A DNA stretch of 64,000 nt from Calvatia gigantea (lineage: Eukaryota; Basidiomycota; Agaricomycetes; Agaricales; Lycoperdaceae). Of this stretch, positions 1 through 10,768 are shown piece by piece (position 1 is the first letter of the stretch; the number at the start of each line of letters is the position of its first letter). Under the pieces are notes generated by a model, which ran no database searches, was not told where the DNA came from, and was given only the letters and a program-made list of their open reading frames with translations. The position numbers and the translations under genes are program-made. The DNA lies in the NCBI GenBank assembly GCA_025093985.1, contig JACAAK010000002.1, forward strand, positions 3,658,001 through 3,722,000, in the 5' to 3' direction.

Positions 1-2440
1 CACTACCGAAATGTTAAGCTTATTCGCTCCCGAGGAAGTTGATAAATCATGACTCACAGCACAAATGCACCCTCCCTGCGGGCAGGCAGGCATAGCGGAG
101 GGAACATCGTAGATTGTGACACGCTTCCAAGGAGTGCTGGATATCGCATTTCATTTACTCGAAACTGGGGGATAGCTTTGAATACTCACTGGTACCGAAC
201 TGAGAAAACGACCAGGTTTTCAGCAGTAACTTTCGTAATATCGGACTAGTGAGTGCCATCAGCACATGTATGTACCAAGGCCAGGCACAAATAGAAATTT
301 ACCTGATAACTGATGGCGAAAGCGGTACCGGCCGCCATAGATTGATTCTGAGCATGCACTGAATACATTTCATTGGATTTTTATAATCAGCGATCAGAGT
401 TGGGAAGATAACAAACCATTTGGTGAGATGATGCATGACGGGACATTCTATTCATCAATTTGGGGCGTGAGCACTAATAGATTGGCGAGCATAGGATGAT
501 TAGCTCACGTAGTTATCTGGATAATGGTTGCCATCAGGCCAATCCGACATATCTCGACCACTGTATGAAAGACTGGTCTTCGCTCGATTGGAAGCAATCT
601 CGATCTGGAATTGTCCGCCTGCAGGCCTAAACCACCCTGAGCACCAGAAACAAGGACCCAGAACCTCATGTTACGCACAAGTCGAGGAACACGCCTGGCG
701 CCGGAGGGAATTGATCACACTGCAAAGTTAGGCCACGAGGTTAACTTGAGTTCTGAACGTGTGTAGTATGTGGTCTCAATGTCCTTACTTTGTTAACGTG
801 GTGGACTATGAAAAAATTTGGTCAGTGCCCATGATTTCGTACAACATAGACCAGGCTTACACCACCAGTCACGCTTCGGAAGCTGATACAGCGGTTTGAC
901 AGGAGCCGCACTATTCAGGTCGATATGACCATCAACGCCCTACAATGTTGGCTGCAGTTAGCAGCGCCCCGTTGGTTCATGGGCTCGGCTCACATCTAGG
1001 CAATACATTGCTGAATGCCATGCCGCTAAGTGGGCATTGGCCAAACCCAACAACGAGAAAGCGAGAACGGAGAACATCGGGAAAGGAGAGAATGGAGAAA
1101 AGAGCGCAAGTGAGGGTTTGGTGCCCTGCGGTAAAGAGGACGATAAAGGAGAAGAGACGGGAATGAGTGCGAGCGGACGTGGGTAAGTATAAAAGCGAGG
1201 AGGGGATGACGCCCAAGGGACTGACGTGATAATTCTTGCCGCCCAATGACCCTGCAATCCTGAGTGTCGGTAATACATTTAGAAGAGAGCGCTCATCTGG
1301 GCAGAAGTGGGTACCTCAAGGCCTCACATGGTGGTTGACCTGTCCCTCTCACCTTTCACGGTTTAATCTTTAGCAGGGGCATTACCAGCTTCACCCACAG
1401 GCCCTTCCGTTAACGTATATTTGCCTGTTGGCAACGCCTTTGTTCTGCTCCTTTTCCTGCCCTAGTGTAGGATAGCTTCTAATGCGGACCGGCGAGGGGT
1501 CATCGATCATCTCGAGTTGACGTAACTGGGCGTAACCAATGGCAACAGAGTGGCCCTCCTCGCGCTCCCCGTTGCATTTTTCCAAAGGCAAAACTTTTGC
1601 TTCCATCGCCTTCAATCAACCTTCATGATGAAATTAACCTGAAAATTATTACATGCCAGGGTGCCTCGCAACAGTGTTGGGCAAGCTATTTTGACGAACC
1701 ACGCAACCAGGTTAAAGTTATCGAATTTTTCACTAGTTACAGTTTGATAGGACCACTAACCAACTTTGCCATACTACATATGCTGGGAAAGTGGAGAGTT
1801 GCGAACGCACAAATACCAGGGTTCGAGTCGGGATCAGGGCAGAAAACCTCAGGTAAGCCACCGTCGAAGTTCCCATACCGTTTCCAGCCGCCAAAGGCTC
1901 CTGTGAGAAAAGTTTTGGGTTATAACCGGTTGGGAACTGTGGCCGTAATCGCTAGCCAGACCAGTTACTCCTGGTTCGTGACCCCTCACCACTCCCTCAC
2001 GACGGTCTCTGTCCAATAAATAATTCACGCTTTACCTGTAGGCACCCGCGCCCTCACAAAACCCAAAAGGCTACATACCATTTATGCCGGTGAAGCACGT
2101 GTGCTACTCGATTTCTGTAAGGCTCAACCTCCGTTTCCCCAGCCCTACTCCTCTCCGCGCGGCCCCGTTTTCGAACTAAACTCACGTTCCCCTCCACGAC
2201 GACCAGATCGAATGATAATTTTGTCTCACGCCACTTCATTTCCGCAAGAAATGAGATACCCGTTATGAATTGGCTAACTGTTCCTCTCCACATGCGAAAA
2301 GCTCCGAAGTGGAATGAGCCGGTGGTGAGAGCGGGTTGCTAGATCAAGCTTTTTTGAAAGCTTCTGAGATTGTGCCCTGGCTTTGTGGAGCGGAAGGGTA
2401 TTACGAGGAAGCTGACAAACGTGCTCTAAGCAAATAAGGG
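1..2440. other. Gene-poor stretch, no recognisable gene
   Basis: I read both strands and found only short, overlapping, unconvincing open frames without family motifs, splice-site-linked exons or codon pattern. No transposon termini or long repeats are visible. The DNA has balanced composition and looks like old, decayed intergenic sequence. Confidence 0.5.
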
Positions 2441-2449
2441 ACCGGACAG

Positions 2450-2725
2450 TTGAAATTGGTTGGTGCCAGAATCGAGGTCCCGTTGAAGCAACGCCGGACA
2501 AATGGTTCTTACAAAAAAAGCAGCCCAAATAAATTCGATCCTGCCAAGGCCTCGAGCCTCCCGTCGTTGAAGCCGCCAGCGATTAGACCAGGATTAGGCG
2601 GTCTTACACTCGATAACCTTGTCACTGCAGGACGATTTAGAAGTTTCGATCCTTAAGAGTTAACCTTTGGGTCCTGGAGATGACCCCAGTTATGTATGTT
2701 TATATCAATACCGATCCCTTGATAT
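2450..2725 (+). repeat. Diverged segmental duplication, copy A1
   Basis: This segment resembles the one at about 5550-5775. Both share a block reading roughly 'ccggacaaatggttcttac' followed by A-rich sequence, and, about 180 bp on, a block around 'tctatgtttacatcaacacc' (here 'tgtatgtttatatcaatacc'). Identity between the blocks is lower. No protein is encoded in either copy. The second copy lies beside the I66 inhibitor locus, so this probably marks an old duplication that included inhibitor flanks. Confidence 0.6.
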
Positions 2726-5190
2726 TACGTGCGCCACAGGTCCCTAGTTGAATGGCCCTAACCTCCTATAACGAAGGCGCCACGAAGCCCGGCAAGGCAA
2801 ACAAAGTGCTGCATGGACTTGTATTCAAGTCGGGGCAATGTCATTCCGAGGAATAACCGCCAATCAGCGACAAAGCCAAGTGACTGGTTGAGACCACCTT
2901 GACCGGTAACGTTCCTAGGATTACCCACAAGGAGTCGGTCTAACGTGAAAAATCTCGCCCTCCATGGCGACCACCAAACTCGTGATCCAGTAGACTGTTA
3001 CCGAAATTGCTATGCCTTCTTCGGAGAACATTTAAACAGATCCAATTACCGTCATCTCCGACGCATTAGGGAAAACCTTACCATGTCTTCAAATTGATCT
3101 CAGACTTGGCCAGCTGACAGGATATATTTGATAGTCGTTCTGCGAGGTGGCTATACGGTATTCGACAACCTGAATGAGACCCTTCCGGCGCCCGTCTTCC
3201 TTGAGGGGGTTTACAGAGTGTCCCACAGCCAAAGCGAGACAGCCCACGGTGAAACTTCACCATAACTTGTCATAATTTCTCAATCTGACCTACCCTCCAC
3301 CCCTTGACGTTCATGTTCACCGCTTCGGTCTTTCGGTCACCTCAGTTGCTGCAAACCATATCTTAAGTGTTCCTGAAGATTTATGAATATCTTGGACTGC
3401 AAAAGCGGGTCCCCTAGACGTTGGGTTGAAATGCGTTCAATCAGTGAAGCCAGCCGGAGGCCTGAAGCAGCCGATATATCTTCGTCCCTTTCGCCCGTGG
3501 TTGCCAAAACTGAATTTACCGCCCCAGCTTGGTAACTCAACAACTACTCCTGAAGTCGAAACCAGGAGAGCTTTTCCAAAGGGCTTGTCGTAGTGGTCAA
3601 AGTGAGAGTGGGAAAGCGCATTACCTAGAATTCCCCCTATTAGATGATACGGAGCTTTTCACGACACTTTGTCTTCAGTAGCGTTATACGATCACCAGCC
3701 GGTCCTACTATAGCGCCGCAGAAGGTTCCACCCTTGGTCATGAAGGCGTACCTCGCTGCACTGAAAAACTGAATCAGCCTCTCGTAAGATAAGGAAATGA
3801 CAAGGGCCAAATTGAGTGGATAGCGGAAATGGGGAAACAAGAACGAATCTGGGGTTCAGACGACCCACTGACCAGCCATAAGCACCCAGCCAGTGAGTTA
3901 GACTCAAGTACCCTGCATGATTAAGCCTGAATAAGCAGATTTGGAGTCACCAAGGGCACAGTAATCCATTTGTCGGGGGTCAACGAGAACCCAATAGCCA
4001 AGATCATGGTAACTCAACCGCGTCAGGCTCCTGGAAAATTTTATAAACCGGCTGCCCAACCCACTTTTCGAGGCTTCCCGCATGGTCGTGGACACTAGGA
4101 TGCTAGGTCTTCACTAACAGCCAGATGTCGAGGCTCACGAACTGTAAATCCGAAGTCAAACGGATGAACCTTTCGACAAGGACACCAGGAGGTGGTCTTA
4201 TTAGTTCGATAATGGGAACACCGCTTTGCGTATTTAAAGAGGTCCAAGGACATTACGGAACAGATTGGACATCAATCCCGAGTAGCAAGTAGTCATAGCT
4301 GCTAAACCTCCGGACCTGGCCGCAATTCCCCCGCTCAGGTTATGCACTGTTCATTTACCCGTCATATTACTCAACATGTTGCCTCGCCCATTAAGTAGAG
4401 TATCCCAATCACACACGTTTTAATCGCTCGAGAGTCGGTTGCCCATGTAACACTCGGGTGCAGGCTCAATGAGTATCCCCAAATCATTCGCCACGTCCTA
4501 CTGACAAACGATATGGCATCGTCGAAATTCGTACCCTGAGACAATGAGTCTTGTTGGATCGGGAATGAGGCATTGCTGCCAGTCGTAGATTCGGAACGCC
4601 AGTGCAGGTAAGACGATGTCCTGAATTCACAGGAAGCATGGAAATCGAATGTTTTGTTAAAAAGTGCCTCAATTTGACACGTGGTAGAATTCCTCCAACG
4701 GTCTCAATGAAAACGAAAAAGACTTGGAATGGGTCCCAATACATCCTGCAGCCTGAGCCACGGCTGATACGCTTACAGTGTGTTTCGAAATAGGCATTGG
4801 AGGCGGTAGGTTCGCCAAAAGTAACCTGAAAAAACCTTTCAGGAAGAAAGGTTCACCAAGGTTTGGGCCTTGATTCCTGAGGATGACAACCGAACATAGG
4901 ACAACTCCAAGGTTTGGAAAGTACAAGGTATAGCTAGTCGGATTTCCATTTATTTCACTACTGGGAAGCTGACCTTTACTGACAATTTAGTTAACTAATG
5001 GAAAACGGGCTTGAAGGAATCTGCTAATTGCTCACTCGAAAGGTGACCCAAGTACCATCATCCCGGAGCCCATCGTCGACCCTTCACGGTTATCGAAGCC
5101 CCTCAATTACCCCTCGAACGTATATAGTACCCGGTCTTAGGACATGCTGCCAATTGCGGTAACTTCCAACAGCAGTTCATACTCAGAGTC
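2726..5190. other. Intergenic, no gene seen
   Basis: Only short open frames on both strands, none with a recognisable domain. No RNA gene or mobile-element end was recognised. Confidence 0.45.
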
Positions 5191-5204
5191 TGCCTTATAC
5201 GTTG

Positions 5205-5300
5205 AACGGCTGGAGCCTGAACTACTTCATCGGCTACAAGGGCACCGAGGGCTACATCGGCAGGCCTGCACTTGAGGATGCGTCCCCCGCGCCAAGTCAC
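5205..5300 (+). pseudogene. Relic of an I66 serine-protease inhibitor
   Basis: One plus-strand frame encodes NYFIGYKGTEGYIGRPALED followed by ASPAP. This matches the N-terminal part of the two complete inhibitors downstream (YIISCRGSESYIGR then a conserved E-D pair). No start codon and no rest of the gene remain; the similarity ends abruptly near 5300. It is a fragment of a third paralogue. The opposite strand is open too but only as a shadow. Confidence 0.7.
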
Positions 5301-5359
5301 GCCGTGTCACACATCATGTGGTGACCGGTGTTGCGCATGAATCCCACCTTACCACCCGC

Positions 5360-5460
5360 GTAAAGAGGGTTGAGGCCTGTAGGTCAGATGCATCAAGGAA
5401 GTCGTGGGGGACTAATGTATAAATAACCCCCCAGCCCTTCGATGGCTGATCTCAATGAGA
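5360..5460 (+). promoter_or_regulatory. Orphan duplicated promoter with TATA box (copy B1)
   Basis: The segment 'gtcagatgcatcaaggaagtcgtgggggactaatg' followed by TATAAATA (5418-5425) recurs almost unchanged at about 7316-7380. It looks like a core promoter, but no gene follows at the expected distance. The likeliest reading is the promoter of a lost I66 copy, since both copies lie within the inhibitor locus. Confidence 0.5.
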
Positions 5461-5549
5461 ACGCGTGGAGTCTAGCCGAATTCAGAACTGGTTTCTTGTG
5501 AAAGAAGCCAATGCACTTTCTCTAGGCGGATACATGGGCAAACAGATAA

Positions 5550-5775
5550 TGGAAGTTGATCCGTGCCGGAATCAAGGTCCCATTGCAGCAACACTGGACA
5601 AATGGTTCTTACGCAAAAAAGTCGTTCTAGGAAGTCTTGAAGCTGATTAATTTAGACAGTCCTTCGTTTGGTTACCTTGTCATTGGCTCTGGACATTTGA
5701 AGGTTAGGATGGGTTCTGAAAACGATTCCAAGTTGTCTATGTTTACATCAACACCAATCCCCTTCATCACTGCGG
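5550..5775 (+). repeat. Diverged segmental duplication, copy A2
   Basis: Partner of the segment at 2450-2725, in the same orientation, sharing two conserved blocks separated by a similar distance. It lies immediately upstream of the first complete I66 inhibitor gene. Confidence 0.6.
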
Positions 5776-5998
5776 GAAAATCCTGATCATCACCCCAAGA
5801 TCAGCGGCACAGATGTAGGAATAAATCCAAGACCCGCTATAAGCGCATTGTGGCCGCAGCCCCCCTCATGGAAGGAGCTGGACCATCGTCGCACCCCGGT
5901 ATAGTGGCCATGATTTTGATACGGTTCGTATGTTAGACCACATCTTGTAACATGGAATTGAATACTCCTTCCGAAAGTCTTTGCCACCCCAAAAAACG

Positions 5999-6007
5999 GT
6001 ATAAAGA
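5999..6007 (+). promoter_or_regulatory. TATA box of first I66 inhibitor gene
   Basis: TATAAAG at 6000-6006 lies 56 bp upstream of the start codon at 6056, leaving room for a short 5' leader. Confidence 0.5.
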
Positions 6008-6055
6008 GCTGTCGAGTTTTGCCTCAACATACTCTCATCCCATCATTCCTTGATC

Positions 6056-6594
6056 ATGGCTCTTGAATCGGGTATCTACATCATCAGCTGCAGGGGCTCC
6101 GAGAGCTACATCGGCAGGAATACAATTGAGGATAAGTCCCTGTTGCCCAAACGCATCGTCAGCCTCCCCAAGGGCGTCGAAGCTCCACGTTTCATCGTCG
6201 AGAAGTCGCGCACATCCGAGGACTGCTATATCATCCGAGCCATGGAGGGTCTCGTCGCCGAGAAGGATGGCCTCTTGTGGGCTTTCCTCATCCACGAAAT
6301 GGCACCTCCCACAACGACGTGGCTCATCAACCCACAACCGCAACATGGTCAGAATGTCTATATGCAAGTTTTAATTTTTTGATACATTTGTAGATTGTGT
6401 GCTTACTTGATTCGGAATTTTAGTGTCGAGAAACCAAACCGCTCTGCGGGCTGGACTGTTCCTGATAAAAAACCAGAGACTCAGGTGAGAACGGACAGAG
6501 AAAAATTCCACGTCCTCGGCTCATCGTTCATTAACAGGTCGCTGTCAAGCCACTTCCAGCTACAAAGTCCCACAGCCGAAAGAACTCGAGCTGA
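6056..6594 (+). CDS. Serine protease inhibitor, I66 (cospin-like) family, copy 1
   Basis: A 141-residue beta-trefoil inhibitor resembling the fungal I66 family (cospin of Coprinopsis, Pfam Inhibitor_I66), which blocks trypsin-like serine proteases and is thought to defend fruiting bodies or regulate endogenous proteases. Three exons: 6056-6363, 6424-6484 and 6538-6594. The phase closes exactly and the joined protein carries the family blocks: ESGIY at the start, ESYIGR, EDKSLLPKR, PRFIVEK, W.INPQPQHG, and WTVPDKKPETQ leading to VAVKPLP. The first intron uses a GC donor (GCAAGT), also found in copy 2. There is no signal peptide, so it is probably cytosolic. The start was chosen because an in-frame TTG just upstream is not needed and the paralogue begins at the same residue. 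Confidence 0.88.
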
Positions 6595-7315
6595 ATCACG
6601 TTACAACATTCCCAGCACTCCCAGGTAAGAACCCATGTAACAGTGAAAGGTTTGAAGCTAGGTAATTGCAGGAGTCGTTGGGACTAATCATAAGGTGTGG
6701 TCCGTAGGTATGAGAAATCGCTAGACTCACATAGAACCATATGAAATGCGATTTTAGTTGTGGGCAAACTACTTACTTGGTCGGTGTAACCTGAGGGTTG
6801 ACCAACGCTGGTCAATGACCGATTGTAGCAGAACTGGAATTCAGGTTGACCTCCAACAAGGCACATCTGATTAAGCGATTATTTTGCTGGTCACTGAACG
6901 TCGACAATGTCGCCGCAGATCCGAAGGTCAAACTCACCAATTATTAACCAAGCTAAGACACTTCCTGGCCTCCTCTGGAATGGCTGTCATTCAAGTTCCT
7001 ACACCAGGCGACGCTAATCAGATCGCAACATAGGTTATAGTCGGTTGAACATCCAACTCATGCATTCCCAGGTATTTGATACGAAGCGTTGAAAGAACAA
7101 TATGACATGTCGCCCATCCGGGTCATGGCCCCAATCATTGTCACGTCTCAGCACCCTGACGTCGTGGAGGATATAATGAACGAGCAGACCAAACATATGT
7201 AGGCTAATTAGCCGCGAAAAAGAAAAGTAGGAGCCGGGAAACCACCCCGGTCAAACAGAATATTCCCAGCTCACTTCCCAAGGTAAGTGAAGACCGCCAG
7301 CTGTACCAGTGTGTA

Positions 7316-7400
7316 AAGAGGGTTTGAAGCCTATAGGTCAGATGCATCAAGGAAGTCGTGGGGGACTAATGCATAAATAGGTGCTCACTCCTTCGATGGC
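7316..7400 (+). promoter_or_regulatory. Orphan duplicated promoter with TATA-like box (copy B2)
   Basis: Near-identical to 5360-5460, including 'catcaaggaagtcgtgggggactaatg' and CATAAATA at 7372-7379. The second complete I66 gene starts about 340 bp further on and has its own TATA-like stretch near 7616, so this copy has no obvious gene. Confidence 0.5.
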
Positions 7401-7715
7401 TGATGATCGAAGAGCGCCTAGACTGGCGACCCCGCAGATAACCCGAATTGTCAATTATCATGCCTATCGCAATTTATTAAACCCGAAGCTTTGAAACTAC
7501 CCACCTCACACGCCGCAACTCCTGCATGGAAGTGTGCTAGGTCAATTTACCATTGCTGTCTCGACACATCCACCCACGACTCGGCTAGCACTCACGGATC
7601 GGGCCAATGCATAGGCTTTATAGTATAGGGCCGAAAACACCTCCGAAGAGTCATTGCCATTCCTCAGCGTCGTACACCACCGCCTCTGCACTCTCGGACA
7701 GCCCATCCTTGAACA

Positions 7716-8276
7716 ATGGTCCTTGAATCGGGCGTCTACATTATCAGTTGCAGGAGCACTGAAAGCTACATCGGCAGGAGCGCTGTGGCAGATAACACCC
7801 TACTGGCCAGGCTCATTGTTAGCCTTCCCAAAGGTGTTGGAGCCCCCCACTTTATCGTCGAGAAGTCGTCCCAGCATAAGGGTTGCTACACCATCCGGAC
7901 TGTTGAGGGACTCGTCGCCGAGAGGGAAAGCCTTCTGTGGGCTTTCCTTATCTATAACCCACCTCCTCCGACTAGTATGTGGCTTGTCAATCCGCAGACT
8001 CGGTATGGCCAGAATACCTACACGCAAGTTTTATTTCATTCTCAGGGCACCCATATTCTGTACGCTGAGTTGTTCTAACTTTAGCGTCGAGAAGCCGAAC
8101 CAGTCCGCATGCTGGGTTCTTCCAGACAAAAGGCCAGAGACACAGGTGAGGAGGGACGGGTACAACTTCCTCATGTCTCCACGATGCTCATCATTGGCTC
8201 CTTCCAGGTCGTTGTTAAGCCGCTTCCAGCTCTAGAGTCCCTACCTTTCCAACACTTTCCCCGAGGCCCTTTTTGA
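7716..8276 (+). CDS. Serine protease inhibitor, I66 (cospin-like) family, copy 2
   Basis: A 145-residue paralogue of the gene at 6056. Exons are 7716-8023, 8085-8145 and 8208-8276; the first two have exactly the same lengths as in copy 1 (308 and 61 nt). Blocks kept are ESGVYIISC, ESYIGR, PHFIVEK, LLWAFLIY, VNPQTRYGQNTYT, then VEKPNQSACW and DKRPETQ, ending with VVVKPLPAL. Intron 1 again has a GC donor. Family residues that differ (EDKSLLPKR becomes ADNTLLARL) fall in an exposed region and could change target specificity; that is an inference. The C-terminal tail is different from copy 1. Confidence 0.87.
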
Positions 8277-8535
8277 ATTCACTAGGATTGATCGCGATTA
8301 ATCCTATGGCCCATAACGTGATGCGCTAAGGCGTAACATTCCCTGCACTCATGTCTGAGGTGAAACGATAAACAAGTAATTCAACACCCCCGCTAATCCT
8401 GTATTGTCCGTGAACTCATTATTATGTCCTGACGTATTGGCACCAACATGCGGTACATAAAGAAGGCTACGTCTTAACCATGTCAGAATGGGCGGGCAAG
8501 AATTGTTGAATTAAAAAATAAAAGCCGGGAGAAAA

Positions 8536-9739
8536 TCATTCGCCATTTCGCCGCCTGAACGGCCCTAATGCAAAGATCTTAGGAAGGTCCCTGAAGAAGT
8601 CCTTCCTCATCTGCCTCATGATCTCAACGTACGCACTCTGACAAGGGGAACATAGTATATTCCCAAAGGTTCCCGTTCCCCAGCTTGCGTGTTCCTTCAA
8701 AACCTCCAAAATATCCCTCCGCATCGTCACCTCTTCTAGCACCTCAGCCCAACGCATATGTATACGTTGACTACACACGAACCCTCGCTTACTGGTGCCC
8801 GAGTGACAGATCCAGGTCCTAAACTCACTCCTTGCATACCGGGCGACCCACTTTGCCATTTCCTCCCTTCCTGAAGCGAGTGCCGCGAGGTCTTGACGGT
8901 CAAGGAGGTCCGTCATCGCCTGGATTTCATCTGCGTTTCCCTTTTCGCCCTCGTTGCCTACGTTATCCCCAGTACGTTTGGGGTAAGTCTGAATTGTAGA
9001 GTAATACGCGAGGGGCAGGACATCAGGCAAGTCCGCAACTCGGGCCATGCGGATTGCAGCAGCGGGATCAAAGCGTGGCGTGTTGCCGAACATTTCGCGT
9101 TTCTTCTCTGTTGTGTCCCAATCTTCGAGAGTGCGTGGCCATGATGACGAAAGTTGGTGAATGATTTCATCTCGCAGGGCATCGGCCTCATATTTGAGCG
9201 CAAATGACAGGACGCCAACCATCTCAGCTGTGGACTGGAGAGACGACTGCGTGAGCCATGCCTTCAGTGGACTTGAACTGTGCATGGATCATTTCAGGAC
9301 AAACATCTGACGATAGGACCGGAACCACATACAGGGGCTCATATATTACTCTCAAGAATGCCCTCACGATAGCCGGGTCATCCTGCAGGTCTACTCTTGG
9401 TACTCCTTCATACGTCTCCTGATCCTGGGGATGTGGAATGTCGAGCATATCCCGGAATATAGAACAGTGTTTCGCTAGAAGTGATTGATGGACCCGGAAA
9501 CAGATCGTCCCGGCAACTAGCACAACACTCCCATCCTGGAAGTAGATATGCCTATCCTTATGAAGAACAAGAGTAGGATTTGTTATGGTTTGACGATAAG
9601 CCAAAGGGGGGTAGGTTGATGAGTGTTGGGTATCGGACGGGTAGGGCAGATTCGTGGTATGGAGCGAATCATGACGTAGGAACTGGGCCGAGGTTATAGG
9701 GTCGTTTGGCAAACCTGGTTCGTTGTGTGGCATAGCCAT
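8536..9739 (-). CDS. BTB/POZ domain protein
   Basis: A 382-residue protein of the large basidiomycete BTB family; its role is unknown, and such proteins often mediate protein-protein contacts or act as Cul3 adaptors. Exons are 9739-9333 and 9277-8536; the 55-nt intron (9278-9332) restores frame exactly. After a Pro/Ser/Thr-rich N-terminus the BTB core is visible: YFQDGSVVLVAGTICFRVHQ, then LLAKHCSIFRDMLDIP, a VDLQDDPAIVRAFLRVIYEPL strand-helix segment, and MVGVLSFALKYEADALRDE after the intron. The C-terminal half is helical with a Cys-x2-Cys-like pair (CSPCQSAY). No signal peptide or membrane segment is present. The start is the first ATG of the open frame. Confidence 0.82.
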
Positions 9740-10768
9740 TTTCCAAGCTGAAGTGGTTCTTCGGGCTACTGGATTTTATCGGCAAGGGCTTGAGAGAAGA
9801 TGTGACTTCTGTAAGAAACTGTGGTTAGAGTGGTGGTCCCCCAACTGTGTGGATACGCCGGGGAGGGGTTATTCGACGGCACGACCTTAGTATGGTCGAA
9901 TACAACTGAGCCCAGAAGTCTACGCCAGGTGTGGATGAAAGAAGTAGGTTACTCGAGAGGGTCTACTTAGGTGCACTAGGCGAAATGGTGGTGATTATAC
10001 AAGCAATCAAGCAAAAGAAAGATCATCTGGGGAGATCAAAACGCTTGGTTTGTCCATGAACGATGCTTCGACATGGTGTCCCGGCTGTCCAGACATTACA
10101 TAACACGCTCCCCCGGGTGGTCGTAGTGCCCGGGCTGCAAGCGTGTATAATACGATTGGAAGTGGCAGGAGCTAAACATACGGAGAAAAGATCACGACTT
10201 CATTACCATCAGGTTCCATGTCCACCAATTGACAACGCAACGTTACTTACAACCATGACGATGTGAGTAGATAATTTGGGCTTCAGGGCTTCATTGACAT
10301 GTATCTCCCAGGGCAGCCAGGTCTTCGATGGTTGAGGCATTCGTTAGCACTACCTGGGCTCCTGTCGAGATTTGAGAACCAAATTCTGACCATGTTTCAA
10401 GCGGCGCCTGCACAATAATTTTTGTATATCACAACACTAGCCTCAGCACCGCGAGGGAGGACCTGGTAGCACAGGTACTCTTCGCAGAACGTGCCGAAGT
10501 GGGCAGGGGAAAGGTAAAACGAAGTTACCACAGGTCTAATGAAGCTCGGCAGTCGTGCCAGGACCAGTTCGGATCGGTATGAAATCTCCGGCGCAACCAC
10601 GTCCGCGGTCATTATGCATATCCGGTCATATGTCTCGATACACGGGTTACGAACAAACGGTCCAAGGGGTAAAAGGGTACAGGGAGGCGTATATGAGAAA
10701 TACGCATATACCATAACTTGACATTGCTTGTGATATAATACATAGGCCGCTCCCGTCGGTTAATAAAT
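9740..10768. other. Intergenic gap, no supported gene
   Basis: About 1 kb between the BTB gene and the 3' end of the carnitine acyltransferase. A 105-codon open frame at 10397-10714 (minus) has a protein-like composition but no start context, domain or exon partner, so I do not call it. Confidence 0.45.

Noticed and set aside
1790..1840. tRNA-like B-box (GGTTCGAGTC)
   Set aside because: No cloverleaf can be built: the acceptor and T stems do not pair and the A-box match is poor.
10397..10714. 105-codon minus-strand open frame downstream of the carnitine acyltransferase
   Set aside because: Protein-like composition but no domain, no good start and it overlaps the 3' flank of a gene on the same strand; likely chance.
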